DNA from: Piscirickettsiaceae bacterium
GTDB taxonomy: Bacteria; Pseudomonadota; Gammaproteobacteria; Nitrosococcales; Methylophagaceae
Reading direction: 5' to 3'
DNA length: 13,460 bases
Assembly: GCA_030627065.1 (NCBI GenBank)
Contig: DAOUSV010000026.1
Coordinates: forward strand, 1 to 13,460
This document shows positions 1 through 7,065 of this stretch, piece after piece. Under the pieces are notes generated by a model, which had not been told where the DNA came from, ran no database searches, and saw only the letters and a program-made list of their open reading frames with translations. The position numbers were made by a program, and so were the translations under genes. Position 1 is the first letter of the stretch, and each line of letters begins with the position of its first letter.

Positions 1-15
1 ACCAACTATTCAATA

Positions 16-100
16 TGGTACGAGAGGAGAGACTCGAACTCTCACAGGTTACCCCACTAGAACCTAAATCTAGCGCGTCTACCAATTCCGCCACTCTCGC
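16..100 (-). tRNA. tRNA-Leu, anticodon UAG
   Basis: The minus strand folds as a complete class II tRNA of 85 bases with an encoded CCA end (16-18). The anticodon stem CTAGA/TCTAG encloses the loop TTTAGGT, giving anticodon TAG, which reads CUN leucine codons. The D arm has GGTAGACGC, a long variable arm follows as in tRNA-Leu, and the T arm is GAGAG, loop TTCGAGT, CTCTC. The acceptor stem is GCGAGAG against CTCTCGT, so the first pair is G1-U72, a wobble where E. coli tRNA-Leu has G-C. The discriminator base is A, as expected for leucine. It is very similar to my recollection of E. coli leuW. Other tRNA genes could follow beyond the window start. Confidence 0.97.
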
Positions 101-142
101 AAAAATCGTTTTCAGATAGTTGAATTCCGAAATAAGCTGGCC

Positions 143-171
143 ATTATAAACGTAGATAACGAAGAAAACTA
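143..171 (-). promoter_or_regulatory. Promoter of tRNA-Leu with GC-rich discriminator
   Basis: On the minus strand a perfect -10 hexamer TATAAT lies at 143-148 and is followed by GGCCAGC, a GC-rich discriminator like those of stringently controlled tRNA and rRNA promoters. Transcription would start near 136, about 35 bases before the mature tRNA. The -35 position at 17-base spacing (166-171) reads TAGTTT, a poor match, and lies in the stop codon region of the upstream gene. The -10 and discriminator are seen directly; stringent control is inferred. Confidence 0.55.
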
Positions 172-1656
172 GCCTTGCATGCTTAAAAAAGTTAATCCCA
201 TATTGGCTTGTTGGCAAAACTGTTGAAATGCAAGGAGATCTTTCTCATTAATTACTCGCTTACTTGCATTTCTATCAGCTAAAAATATGCCAATGACTTT
301 ACCGCGAACGATTGTCGGCATAATTAAATACGGTGGAGGTCCTAATAATTTCAAAACATCTCGAGTCAATGTGCCGTCAATTTTTGATGGATCGGCTGAA
401 ATATGTACTGCTTTTTTTGTTTTCATCACTTTATTAAAAATATTACTGCTAAGACTCACATCAATCCTAAATTCTTCACGTAACTTTTCATTATCAGTAC
501 CCAATGCATATTTACAACTTAATTTCTTACGATCTTTTGAAAGTATTGCAAACATAGAGCGATCCATTCCTACGCCGCGATACAGACCTTCGAGAACCAT
601 TTCAAAGATAATATTAATACTTGGGCTTTCTTCTATTGTTTGAGCGATATCACTTAGGATAGTGAGCTGGACATGTGTATCTGGCTCTGGATAGAAAGCA
701 ACACCTTTCTTTTGTGTATCAACATCACTGACATCCAGTAAATCCCCATCTACCTGCACATAGTCCTCATCATCTATTAAGTCATATTGCGCTTGAGGAA
801 TTTTTTTACTGGCAGCGGTTATCCCATACATTTTAGTTATTGCTTTCGCCTGCTTTGCATTAGCGTGTGTAATTTCAGTGAGGTCATCACTTTTTATATC
901 TAATTGTTTTGCTATCTCATCAATTACCAGCGTTGCTTCTTCTGAATCCCAACCTAATTTTGATACTTGTGCTAATTTCCTGCCTACATTGACCAACATG
1001 ACATTAGGCTCATTCTTTTTTGTCTCACTTAAAGAATCATCTAATAAGTCACCCAACCCCCATGATTGACTCAAGCCTTGTGTTAACTCTTTCAATGAAA
1101 ACCCTAACACTTCCCTTTCAGCCTCTTGCTCCGTCATTTCACTTAATTCGACTAACTCAACCAAGATGTCCGCTTTATCATCAGCAAAAGCCCAAAAGGC
1201 CATATTGCCAAGACGAGAAAGAAGCGTCGCCACAAAAATATTTTCAGTTTTTTTACACTTTATTTTTTTAGCCAACTCTTGTGCCTGAACTGCGGCATGA
1301 AATGATTGCGCAATTTCTTCAGTAAGTTTTTCACGATGCTTGCCATTAGACAGTGAATCAACTAATACAAGTGACAAGGTTAATGCCCGCACTTGATCAA
1401 AGCCCAAAACCATAACAGCACGTGACACAGTACTCATTTCTTGACCATTAGGATTGTAATAAAAGCTATTTGCCATTTTTAATAAACGACTTGTAAGTGA
1501 TGGATCCCTAAGAATAGTCTGAGCCACGTCGACAGCAGAGCTGTCTTCATTATTGACAGCATCAGTTACACCGACCACCGTACCAGAAAACCCAGGCATA
1601 TCTTCATCACTTAACTGTTTAATCCAGTTATTAACTTTGTTGTTATTTTGACTCAA
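169..1656 (-). CDS. HDOD domain and GAF domain signalling protein
   Basis: The protein has 495 residues. Residues about 10-210 form an HDOD domain, the HD-related output or scaffold domain without a metal-binding His-Asp pair (LLSRLGNMAFW stands where a true HD enzyme would have its HD motif). A helical and acidic linker follows, then a GAF sensor domain at about 330-490. There is no GGDEF, EAL, kinase or DNA-binding domain and no membrane segment, so it is probably a cytosolic sensor or adaptor. HDOD proteins are often linked to c-di-GMP, motility or stress signalling; the ligand here is unknown. The start is TTG at 1656, with a weak GGA ribosome site 9 bases upstream; the first internal ATG (Met20) would cut into the HDOD domain. 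It lies 15 bases after the 5'-nucleotidase gene and is probably last in that transcription unit. Confidence 0.88.
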   Translation of the reverse strand: MSQNNNKVNNWIKQLSDEDMPGFSGTVVGVTDAVNNEDSSAVDVAQTILRDPSLTSRLLKMANSFYYNPNGQEMSTVSRAVMVLGFDQVRALTLSLVLVDSLSNGKHREKLTEEIAQSFHAAVQAQELAKKIKCKKTENIFVATLLSRLGNMAFWAFADDKADILVELVELSEMTEQEAEREVLGFSLKELTQGLSQSWGLGDLLDDSLSETKKNEPNVMLVNVGRKLAQVSKLGWDSEEATLVIDEIAKQLDIKSDDLTEITHANAKQAKAITKMYGITAASKKIPQAQYDLIDDEDYVQVDGDLLDVSDVDTQKKGVAFYPEPDTHVQLTILSDIAQTIEESPSINIIFEMVLEGLYRGVGMDRSMFAILSKDRKKLSCKYALGTDNEKLREEFRIDVSLSSNIFNKVMKTKKAVHISADPSKIDGTLTRDVLKLLGPPPYLIMPTIVRGKVIGIFLADRNASKRVINEKDLLAFQQFCQQANMGLTFLSMQG

Positions 1657-1671
1657 GATTAAATTCCAAAC

Positions 1672-2574
1672 TTACTGATTCTCATTTGCAATGCCATGTG
1701 GCACATGCCCTGTAGCAACGTGTTCTCTTGCTGAATCACAATGACCTTGCTGGTCATCGAAAAATATATCAGCACCAAATGATTTTAAGAATTCACCTTT
1801 ATCTAGCCCACCTAAGAATATAGCTTCATCAATACGTATTCCCCACGCCCGCAGTGTACGGATAACACGTTCATGAGCAGGTGCTGATCGCGCAGTAACT
1901 AATGCGGTTCTAATTGGTGAGTCCTCATCGTTCGGGAACTCTTTTTGTAAATGGTTTAAGGCAATAAGGAAATTTTTAAAGGGACCGTCACTAAGCGGAT
2001 CTTTAGCTGTTTGTTGTTCATTATCCGTAAATGCTTGCAAACCTTTTTCTTTATATATACGTTCAGATTCATCTGAAAATAAAACAGCATCACCATCAAA
2101 CGCAATACGTAATTGTGACTTTTCACTATTATCGCCAACATTTGAAGGCAAAATGGTGGCTGATGCAATTCCGGCATCTAAGGCTTTTCGGACATCTTCA
2201 GGACTTGTTGATAAAAACAGATTTGCTTTAAATGGAGCTACATAGCGATACGGGCTACTACCTGATGTAAATACAGCACGTGTAATATCTAATTTATGAT
2301 GCTGAATTGAGTTGAAAATACGTAAGCCTGTATCCGTGCTATTTCGAGATAACAAGATAATTTCCACCTTTGAATCACCTTTAATCTTGTCATTTAATGA
2401 CAATAGTTTTTTTACTAAGGTATAAGCTGCACCAGGTTTAAGAGGAATGTCTTCATGCTCAACTTGGTATTGGCAATACGCCTCTGTACCCTGCTCTTCA
2501 TAGATATGGTGACTTTCATCCAAGTCAAATAAGGCCCGGGATGAAATAGCAATTACTAAACGATTATCAGACAT
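1672..2574 (-). CDS. Cytosolic 5'-nucleotidase, cN-I family (Pfam 5-nucleotidase type)
   Basis: The 300-residue protein matches the family of vertebrate cytosolic 5'-nucleotidase I (NT5C1A/B), which hydrolyses AMP and other nucleoside monophosphates to the nucleoside and phosphate. Diagnostic stretches are VIAISSRALFDL (7-18), LVTARSAP (225-232), EAIFLGGLDKG (250-260) and IFFDDQQGH (270-278). The likely catalytic HAD motif is FDGDAVLFSDES at 159-170, with D160 as nucleophile and D162 as acid/base. Residues 7-145 resemble residues 156-290, so the protein seems to be two HAD-like halves, the first lacking the catalytic aspartates. No signal peptide is present. The ATG follows a strong GAGGAG site that overlaps the stop codon region of the NERD gene, 9 bases upstream, suggesting one transcript. 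The family call is firm; substrate preference is inferred from the eukaryotic relatives. Confidence 0.88.
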   Translation of the reverse strand: MSDNRLVIAISSRALFDLDESHHIYEEQGTEAYCQYQVEHEDIPLKPGAAYTLVKKLLSLNDKIKGDSKVEIILLSRNSTDTGLRIFNSIQHHKLDITRAVFTSGSSPYRYVAPFKANLFLSTSPEDVRKALDAGIASATILPSNVGDNSEKSQLRIAFDGDAVLFSDESERIYKEKGLQAFTDNEQQTAKDPLSDGPFKNFLIALNHLQKEFPNDEDSPIRTALVTARSAPAHERVIRTLRAWGIRIDEAIFLGGLDKGEFLKSFGADIFFDDQQGHCDSAREHVATGHVPHGIANENQ

Positions 2575-2583
2575 CTAAGCTCC

Positions 2584-3171
2584 TCATTCGTTAACTGACT
2601 TTCCATCTTTACGTGCAATACGCATAACTCGCTCCCAACTTCGTTGTACTTTGTCATCCATTTGAGTAGTAGCTGTTATTACCTTTAAATCTTCGGCTAA
2701 GGTATCCAAGGTAGATACTTCTTCAGGCTTACCTTTAGGGAAGACAGAATCACTGGTAAAGACTATTCGACAAAAAATCGGAATTTTAGGTGCCAAAACT
2801 TTTAATGCTTGGCGCGATATTTCAATATGGTGCAATGGATTAGCAAATTTGAAGCTTTTACCAGCTACAATTTGTGACCACTGATCAATTTCATCGGCAC
2901 CGAACAAATTACCTGACATTGGATATGTTTTCACAAGCAAGAACCCTTGCTTCACCAAAATTAAATGCTCAACTTCTAAAATCCCGCCTATTCCATCAGG
3001 AATAATAAAGTCTTTAACTTCTTCTTGAATATACGGCTGTAAAATAAGTGACATTTTATAACTATCACTTTGTTTACGCTTATTACCAATAAGCCATGCG
3101 ACTAAAATCACAACGGCTATAGTTACAAATATGGCAATAGTAAGCTGATTATCGGTCAAAACAATGAACAC
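2584..3171 (-). CDS. Membrane-anchored NERD-domain protein
   Basis: This is a 195-residue protein with one N-terminal membrane segment at about residues 10-29 (TIAIFVTIAVVILVAWLIG), then a basic stretch (NKRK) and a cytosolic nuclease-related domain (NERD) at about 55-150. The NERD core is visible as GGILEVEHLILVKQGFLLVK (62-81), followed by GNLFGADEIDQW and FANPLHH, as in other proteobacterial NERD proteins. The residues expected to be catalytic look altered: the usual E-I-D is EVE, and the acidic residue of the E/D-x-K motif is Leu79. It may therefore bind nucleic acid or act structurally rather than cut. The start is uncertain: GTG at 3171 has no clear ribosome site, and TTG at codon 5 is an alternative. 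It lies 40 bases after fieF and 9 before the nucleotidase gene. Confidence 0.75.
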   Translation of the reverse strand: MFIVLTDNQLTIAIFVTIAVVILVAWLIGNKRKQSDSYKMSLILQPYIQEEVKDFIIPDGIGGILEVEHLILVKQGFLLVKTYPMSGNLFGADEIDQWSQIVAGKSFKFANPLHHIEISRQALKVLAPKIPIFCRIVFTSDSVFPKGKPEEVSTLDTLAEDLKVITATTQMDDKVQRSWERVMRIARKDGKSVNE

Positions 3172-3211
3172 TCATAAATTAATTTTAGCTGTTGATTATA
3201 CGAGATTATCC

Positions 3212-4111
3212 TTAAGTCTGCGTGTTAATAATTACCGGATCTTCATGAATAATCACCTCAACATCAGCGAAAAGACCTTTTAATTTAAGCTCAACTTGTT
3301 CGGCAATCGTATGAGCTATCGATAACGTTAATGATGCATCGAGTTCCAAATGTAATTGAATAAAGACCGTTGTTCCCGAACGGCGTGTTCTTAAATCATG
3401 ACACCCTAAGGTGTCTGGATGATCGACAACGACCTCTTCAATCTTAGCTCTATCTTCATCTGGCAACTCATGATCCATCAGTAAGTCTATGGATTCTCTT
3501 ACTATTTCCCATGCACTATACAAAATAAACAAGGCAATACCAATCGCAAATAAAGCATCAAAATAAGAGGCGCCATAAAAGGCTAATAATAAGGCAACGA
3601 TCACACTGGCATTAACTAACAAATCGGTTCTGTAATGCAATGCATCCGCTTTTATAGCAGTTGAGTTTGTATGTTTAATCACATATTTCTGAAACGTAAG
3701 AAGCGCTAATGTCGCCACCATCGAAAACACCATCACACTGACGCCGACTTCTAAGCCTGCGGAAATGTTTTGCGGATGAATAATTCTACCAACGGCCTGT
3801 AATAATAAAAAACCAGCAGAACCAGCAATAAACATGGCCTGCCCCATGCCTGCTAATGCTTCAGCCTTGCCATGTCCAAAGCGATGTTCACTATCCGCCG
3901 GTTGCAAAGCATGATGTACTGCTACCAAATTAACCAATGATGCCAGGACATCAAGGCTCGAATCTAATAGTGTAGCCAAGATACTGACTGAATCAGTTAT
4001 AAACCACGCACCTATTTTCACGATAATTAGAACAAGTGCTGTTCCTACCGAGGCATAGGTTGCCCATCGCATTAATCGTGCTCTATCAGGTTGTTGTTGA
4101 GTGCTTGTCAT
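3212..4111 (-). CDS. fieF: Cation diffusion facilitator, FieF/YiiP-type Fe(II)/Zn(II) efflux pump
   Basis: The 299-residue inner-membrane protein is a homodimeric metal/proton antiporter of the CDF family, closely matching E. coli FieF (YiiP). The transport site is intact: D50 and D54 in LLDSSLDVLAS and H159 and D163 in ADALHYRTD correspond to the YiiP site A residues. The second site is also conserved, with D73, H76 and H80 in PADSEHRFGHGKAE. Six membrane segments span about 15-210, and a cytosolic ferredoxin-like domain follows, including HDLRTRRSG and VIIHEDP. Length is normal for the family. The gene starts with ATG and is divergent from pgm across 84 bases. It would export excess ferrous iron or zinc; the exact metal cannot be read from the sequence. 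I saw no convincing Fur or Zur operator upstream. Confidence 0.93.
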   Translation of the reverse strand: MTSTQQQPDRARLMRWATYASVGTALVLIIVKIGAWFITDSVSILATLLDSSLDVLASLVNLVAVHHALQPADSEHRFGHGKAEALAGMGQAMFIAGSAGFLLLQAVGRIIHPQNISAGLEVGVSVMVFSMVATLALLTFQKYVIKHTNSTAIKADALHYRTDLLVNASVIVALLLAFYGASYFDALFAIGIALFILYSAWEIVRESIDLLMDHELPDEDRAKIEEVVVDHPDTLGCHDLRTRRSGTTVFIQLHLELDASLTLSIAHTIAEQVELKLKGLFADVEVIIHEDPVIINTQT

Positions 4112-4195
4112 CAGAACTGTATATTAGGATATAAATAGGTAGATATTATCAAGTATCACGCCTCGTTCCTACTTTTAAGTATAGGTGAAAGCAAT

Positions 4196-5830
4196 ATGAG
4201 CGTCCTTACCATCACAACAACCCCATTTACTGACCAAAAACCAGGCACATCCGGTTTACGAAAGAAAGTAACTGTATTTCAGCAAGATAATTACCTAGAA
4301 AACTTTGTTCAATCAACATTTAATGCCTTAAATGATGTCAAAGGAAAAACACTTATTATTGGTGGTGATGGAAGGTATTACAATGAACATGCCGTACAAG
4401 TTATTTTAAAAATGGCGGCGGCAAATGGCTTTTCTCATGCGGTTGTTGGACAAAATGGTTTGCTCTCAACACCTGCCGCATCCTGCGTGATTCGTAAATA
4501 TAATGCCGATGGCGGAATTATCTTATCAGCGAGTCATAATCCTGCTGGTCCCACTGAAGACTTTGGTATTAAATATAATGTAAGCAATGGCGGACCAGCT
4601 CCTGAAAACATTACCAATGCCATTTTCGACAATACAACGACCATTGAAAGTTACTTAATCGTTGATGATGCCGACATTGCCCTCGATACGATTGGATCAC
4701 AATCACTTGCGGGAATGACTATCGACATTATTGACCCTGTGACAGATTATGCCGATTTAATGGCTGAACTATTCGACTTCGATGCGATTCGTTCTTTATT
4801 ATCGCAAAGTGACTTTCAAATGCGCTTTGATGCCATGCATGCTATCACGGGACCTTATGGCAAAGAAATATTAGAAAAACGTCTCGGCGCAGTATCTGGC
4901 ACTGTAATTAACGGTACACCACTCAGTGATTTTGGTGGCGGTCATCCAGATCCGAACTTAACCTATGCCAAAGAACTGGTTGATGAAATGTTTGCTGATA
5001 ATGCGCCTACATTAGGTGCTGCATCTGATGGTGATGGTGATCGTAATATGGTTTTGGGTGCTAACTTCTTCGTTACCCCGTCAGATAGTTTGGCAATTAT
5101 GGCCGCTAATGCCCATCATGTCCCAGCCTATAAGTCAGGTTTATCTGGTATTGCGCGCTCAATGCCAACTAGTCAAGCACCTGATCGTGTTGCAGAAAAG
5201 TTAGGCATTGAATGTCATGAAACACCTACCGGCTGGAAATTCTTCGGTAATTTATTAGATGCAGGTCGTGCCACATTATGTGGCGAAGAAAGCTTTGGTA
5301 CAGGCTCTAATCATATTCGTGAGAAAGATGGCTTGTGGGCAGTGCTTTACTGGTTAAATATCCTTGCAGTTCGTAAACAGTCAGTTGCTGATATTGTAAA
5401 ACAACACTGGCAGGAATATGGCAGAAACTACTATACACGCCATGATTATGAAGCCATTCCTAGCGACATTGCCAAACAACTGATGATCGATCTTGAAGCT
5501 AAAATGCCAAGTTTAATCGGACAATCATTAGCGGGTAAAATAGTAAGTTATGCCGATAACTTTAGCTATACCGATCCTATTGATAATAGTGTATCAACCA
5601 ATCAAGGCCTACGAATAGGTTTTGAAGATGGTTCTCGTATTATTTTACGTTTATCAGGTACCGGAACCAAAGGTGCTACGCTTCGCGTCTATATTGAATC
5701 GTATGAAGATGATGCAAATAAGCTCTATCAAGAAACACAAAGCGCCTTAAAAATACTCATCGAGGCAATTAATGAATTAGCTGAGATCACGCAGAGAACA
5801 GGTCGAACTCAACCCACAGTTATCACATAA
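4196..5830 (+). CDS. pgm: Alpha-D-glucose phosphate-specific phosphoglucomutase (PGM1 type)
   Basis: The enzyme interconverts glucose-1-phosphate and glucose-6-phosphate, linking glycolysis to glycogen and nucleotide-sugar synthesis. At 544 residues it has the length of the eukaryote-like PGM1 class. All four active-site loops are present: the phosphoserine loop SASHNP with S113, the metal loop DGDGDRN with D278, D280 and D282, the sugar-binding loop GEESFGTGSNH (363-373), and the phosphate-binding loop RLSGTGTKG (485-493). TPTGWKFFG (343-351) also fits this class, and the N-terminal PGTSGLRKK (16-24) is typical. The ATG follows an AGGTG ribosome site. yceF begins 15 bases downstream on the same strand, so the two are probably cotranscribed. 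Confidence 0.96.
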   Translation: MSVLTITTTPFTDQKPGTSGLRKKVTVFQQDNYLENFVQSTFNALNDVKGKTLIIGGDGRYYNEHAVQVILKMAAANGFSHAVVGQNGLLSTPAASCVIRKYNADGGIILSASHNPAGPTEDFGIKYNVSNGGPAPENITNAIFDNTTTIESYLIVDDADIALDTIGSQSLAGMTIDIIDPVTDYADLMAELFDFDAIRSLLSQSDFQMRFDAMHAITGPYGKEILEKRLGAVSGTVINGTPLSDFGGGHPDPNLTYAKELVDEMFADNAPTLGAASDGDGDRNMVLGANFFVTPSDSLAIMAANAHHVPAYKSGLSGIARSMPTSQAPDRVAEKLGIECHETPTGWKFFGNLLDAGRATLCGEESFGTGSNHIREKDGLWAVLYWLNILAVRKQSVADIVKQHWQEYGRNYYTRHDYEAIPSDIAKQLMIDLEAKMPSLIGQSLAGKIVSYADNFSYTDPIDNSVSTNQGLRIGFEDGSRIILRLSGTGTKGATLRVYIESYEDDANKLYQETQSALKILIEAINELAEITQRTGRTQPTVIT

Positions 5831-5845
5831 AGGTAAACCCTATTC

Positions 5846-6433
5846 ATGCAACAACTTATTTTAGGTTCCAGCTCACCATTTCGTCATGAACTACTCTCAA
5901 AACTAGGCTTACCGTTTATTACCGCATCGCCCGATATTGATGAAAGTCCGCTGGGCAATGAACAGGCCGAGCAATTAGTACAACGGCTATCAGAACAAAA
6001 AGCCTTAAAAATTGCAGAAAGTTATCCTAATGCACTGATTATAGGATCGGACCAAGTAGCGATATTAGATGATGAAATATTAGGTAAACCTGGAAATCAT
6101 GCGAATGCTGTCAAGCAGTTAACTGCCGCATCAGGACGAACGGTTCGTTTTTTAACGGGATTAGCACTCTTAAATAGTAAAACAGGGAAGCTACAATCCT
6201 TAATAGAACCCTTTGAAGTGAGTTTTAAAACACTGTCAGCCACTCAAATAGAACATTACCTCAACACCGAACAACCATATCAATGTGCCGGTAGTTTTAA
6301 GTCTGAAGGATTTGGTATCAGCTTGTTTTCAAAGCTTCATGGCGATGATCCCAACACACTAATAGGACTGCCGCTTATTAAGCTAATCAGCCTATTAAAT
6401 AATGAAGGAATTGATGTTCTTAAAGTGAATTAG
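5846..6433 (+). CDS. yceF: Maf-family nucleotide pyrophosphatase, YceF type (7-methyl-GTP pyrophosphatase)
   Basis: The protein has 195 residues, the normal Maf length. It follows E. coli YceF, a house-cleaning enzyme that hydrolyses 7-methyl-GTP to the monophosphate and pyrophosphate. Conserved features are LILGSSSPFR (4-13), the QK pair at 51-52, GSDQV with the catalytic D69, the GKP lysine K81, and the strongly YceF-like CAGSFKSEGFGI (147-158) and DDPNTLIGLPLI (167-178). The last two separate it from the YhdE dTTP/UTP branch. In E. coli yceF sits beside yceD-rpmF-plsX; here it follows pgm by 15 bases, so that context is not kept. The ribosome site AAAGGT overlaps the pgm stop codon. Confidence 0.92.
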   Translation: MQQLILGSSSPFRHELLSKLGLPFITASPDIDESPLGNEQAEQLVQRLSEQKALKIAESYPNALIIGSDQVAILDDEILGKPGNHANAVKQLTAASGRTVRFLTGLALLNSKTGKLQSLIEPFEVSFKTLSATQIEHYLNTEQPYQCAGSFKSEGFGISLFSKLHGDDPNTLIGLPLIKLISLLNNEGIDVLKVN

Positions 6434-6471
6434 AGTTGCCATTACCTCGATAAAGATAAGAGCAACCCTAA
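6430..6471. terminator. Imperfect inverted repeat between convergent genes
   Basis: Between yceF and the convergent unknown gene, 6430-6439 (TTAGAGTTGC) pairs with 6462-6471 (GCAACCCTAA) with one A/C mismatch, leaving a 22-base loop. The left arm overlaps the yceF stop codon. There is no T run on either side, so it is not a classical intrinsic terminator. Its position between convergent genes is the main reason to suspect a role in ending transcription. Confidence 0.3.
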
Positions 6472-6486
6472 CTGTGTCAGCAAATA

Positions 6487-7005
6487 CTACGGTGTAGCAG
6501 GCACAACGGGGGCTGCACTAGCACCTGCAGCCATCTTGGCTGCTTTGGCTTGCATAATAGCCGTCATTAATTTACGCGCAGCACGTTGTTGCAGTGTTTT
6601 AGCCATACCTTTTTGCAGGCCTTTATTAACACTATTTGCCGCTAAAACAGCTTTTAAATTATCTAAAATTGGCGCACATTCATCAAATGTAATTGATGCA
6701 GCATCTTCCGTTCTTATATCCAGTTGATGATACTCAGCACGGTTTTGCATCATACATTTATTGTATTCCATAATAAAACCATACATTTCTGTTTGTGCTT
6801 CAGCCGGCATATCTGCAGGAGTTGTTAAATTATCCTCATCTACAATCGCAGTTGTAGCCACTTCTTCTACTGTGTTTTCAATAACACTTTCTGTCGTTTC
6901 TGTTTGTACAGCAACCGCCTCTTCACTTTCCGCGGGTTTATTCATAAAGTTATAGCTAGCAAAAGCGACAACAGCAATCAACGCAATAAAAATAAGATTC
7001 TTCAT
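6487..7005 (-). CDS. Small exported or membrane-anchored protein of unknown function
   Basis: I do not recognise this 172-residue protein. It begins MKNLIFIALIAVVAFASYNF, a signal peptide or membrane anchor with no clear cleavage site and no lipobox cysteine. A low-complexity acidic segment rich in Glu, Thr, Val and Ala follows (about 24-70). The more structured part at about 70-150 carries two cysteines, C84 and C110, which could form a disulfide in the periplasm. A basic helix (KTLQQRAARKLMTAIMQAKAAK, about 136-157) precedes an Ala/Pro tail. A strong AGGAG site before the ATG supports it as a real gene. It is divergent from amgK across 60 bases and convergent with yceF. Periplasmic location is inferred. 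Confidence 0.72.
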   Translation of the reverse strand: MKNLIFIALIAVVAFASYNFMNKPAESEEAVAVQTETTESVIENTVEEVATTAIVDEDNLTTPADMPAEAQTEMYGFIMEYNKCMMQNRAEYHQLDIRTEDAASITFDECAPILDNLKAVLAANSVNKGLQKGMAKTLQQRAARKLMTAIMQAKAAKMAAGASAAPVVPATP

Positions 7006-7065
7006 TTTTTCTCCTAAAAGGGTTTTAACTATTCTGATAAAATAAAACGAATACTATACCTATAG

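Noticed and set aside
287..643. 118-codon plus-strand open frame opposite the HDOD-GAF gene
   Set aside because: It lies within the GAF coding region on the other strand and shows no domain or start signal.
3145..3175. Short frame from an ATG at 3175 just before the NERD gene, considered as a leader peptide
   Set aside because: It encodes only eight residues, has no ribosome site, and no attenuator-like structure surrounds it.
4112..4195. Possible Fur-like operator and sigma-70 promoters between fieF and pgm
   Set aside because: GATATTATC (4142-4150) is a short palindrome but does not match the 19-base Fur box, and TTGATA on the minus strand has no good -10 at 16-18 bases. Both fall within what AT-rich DNA gives by chance.
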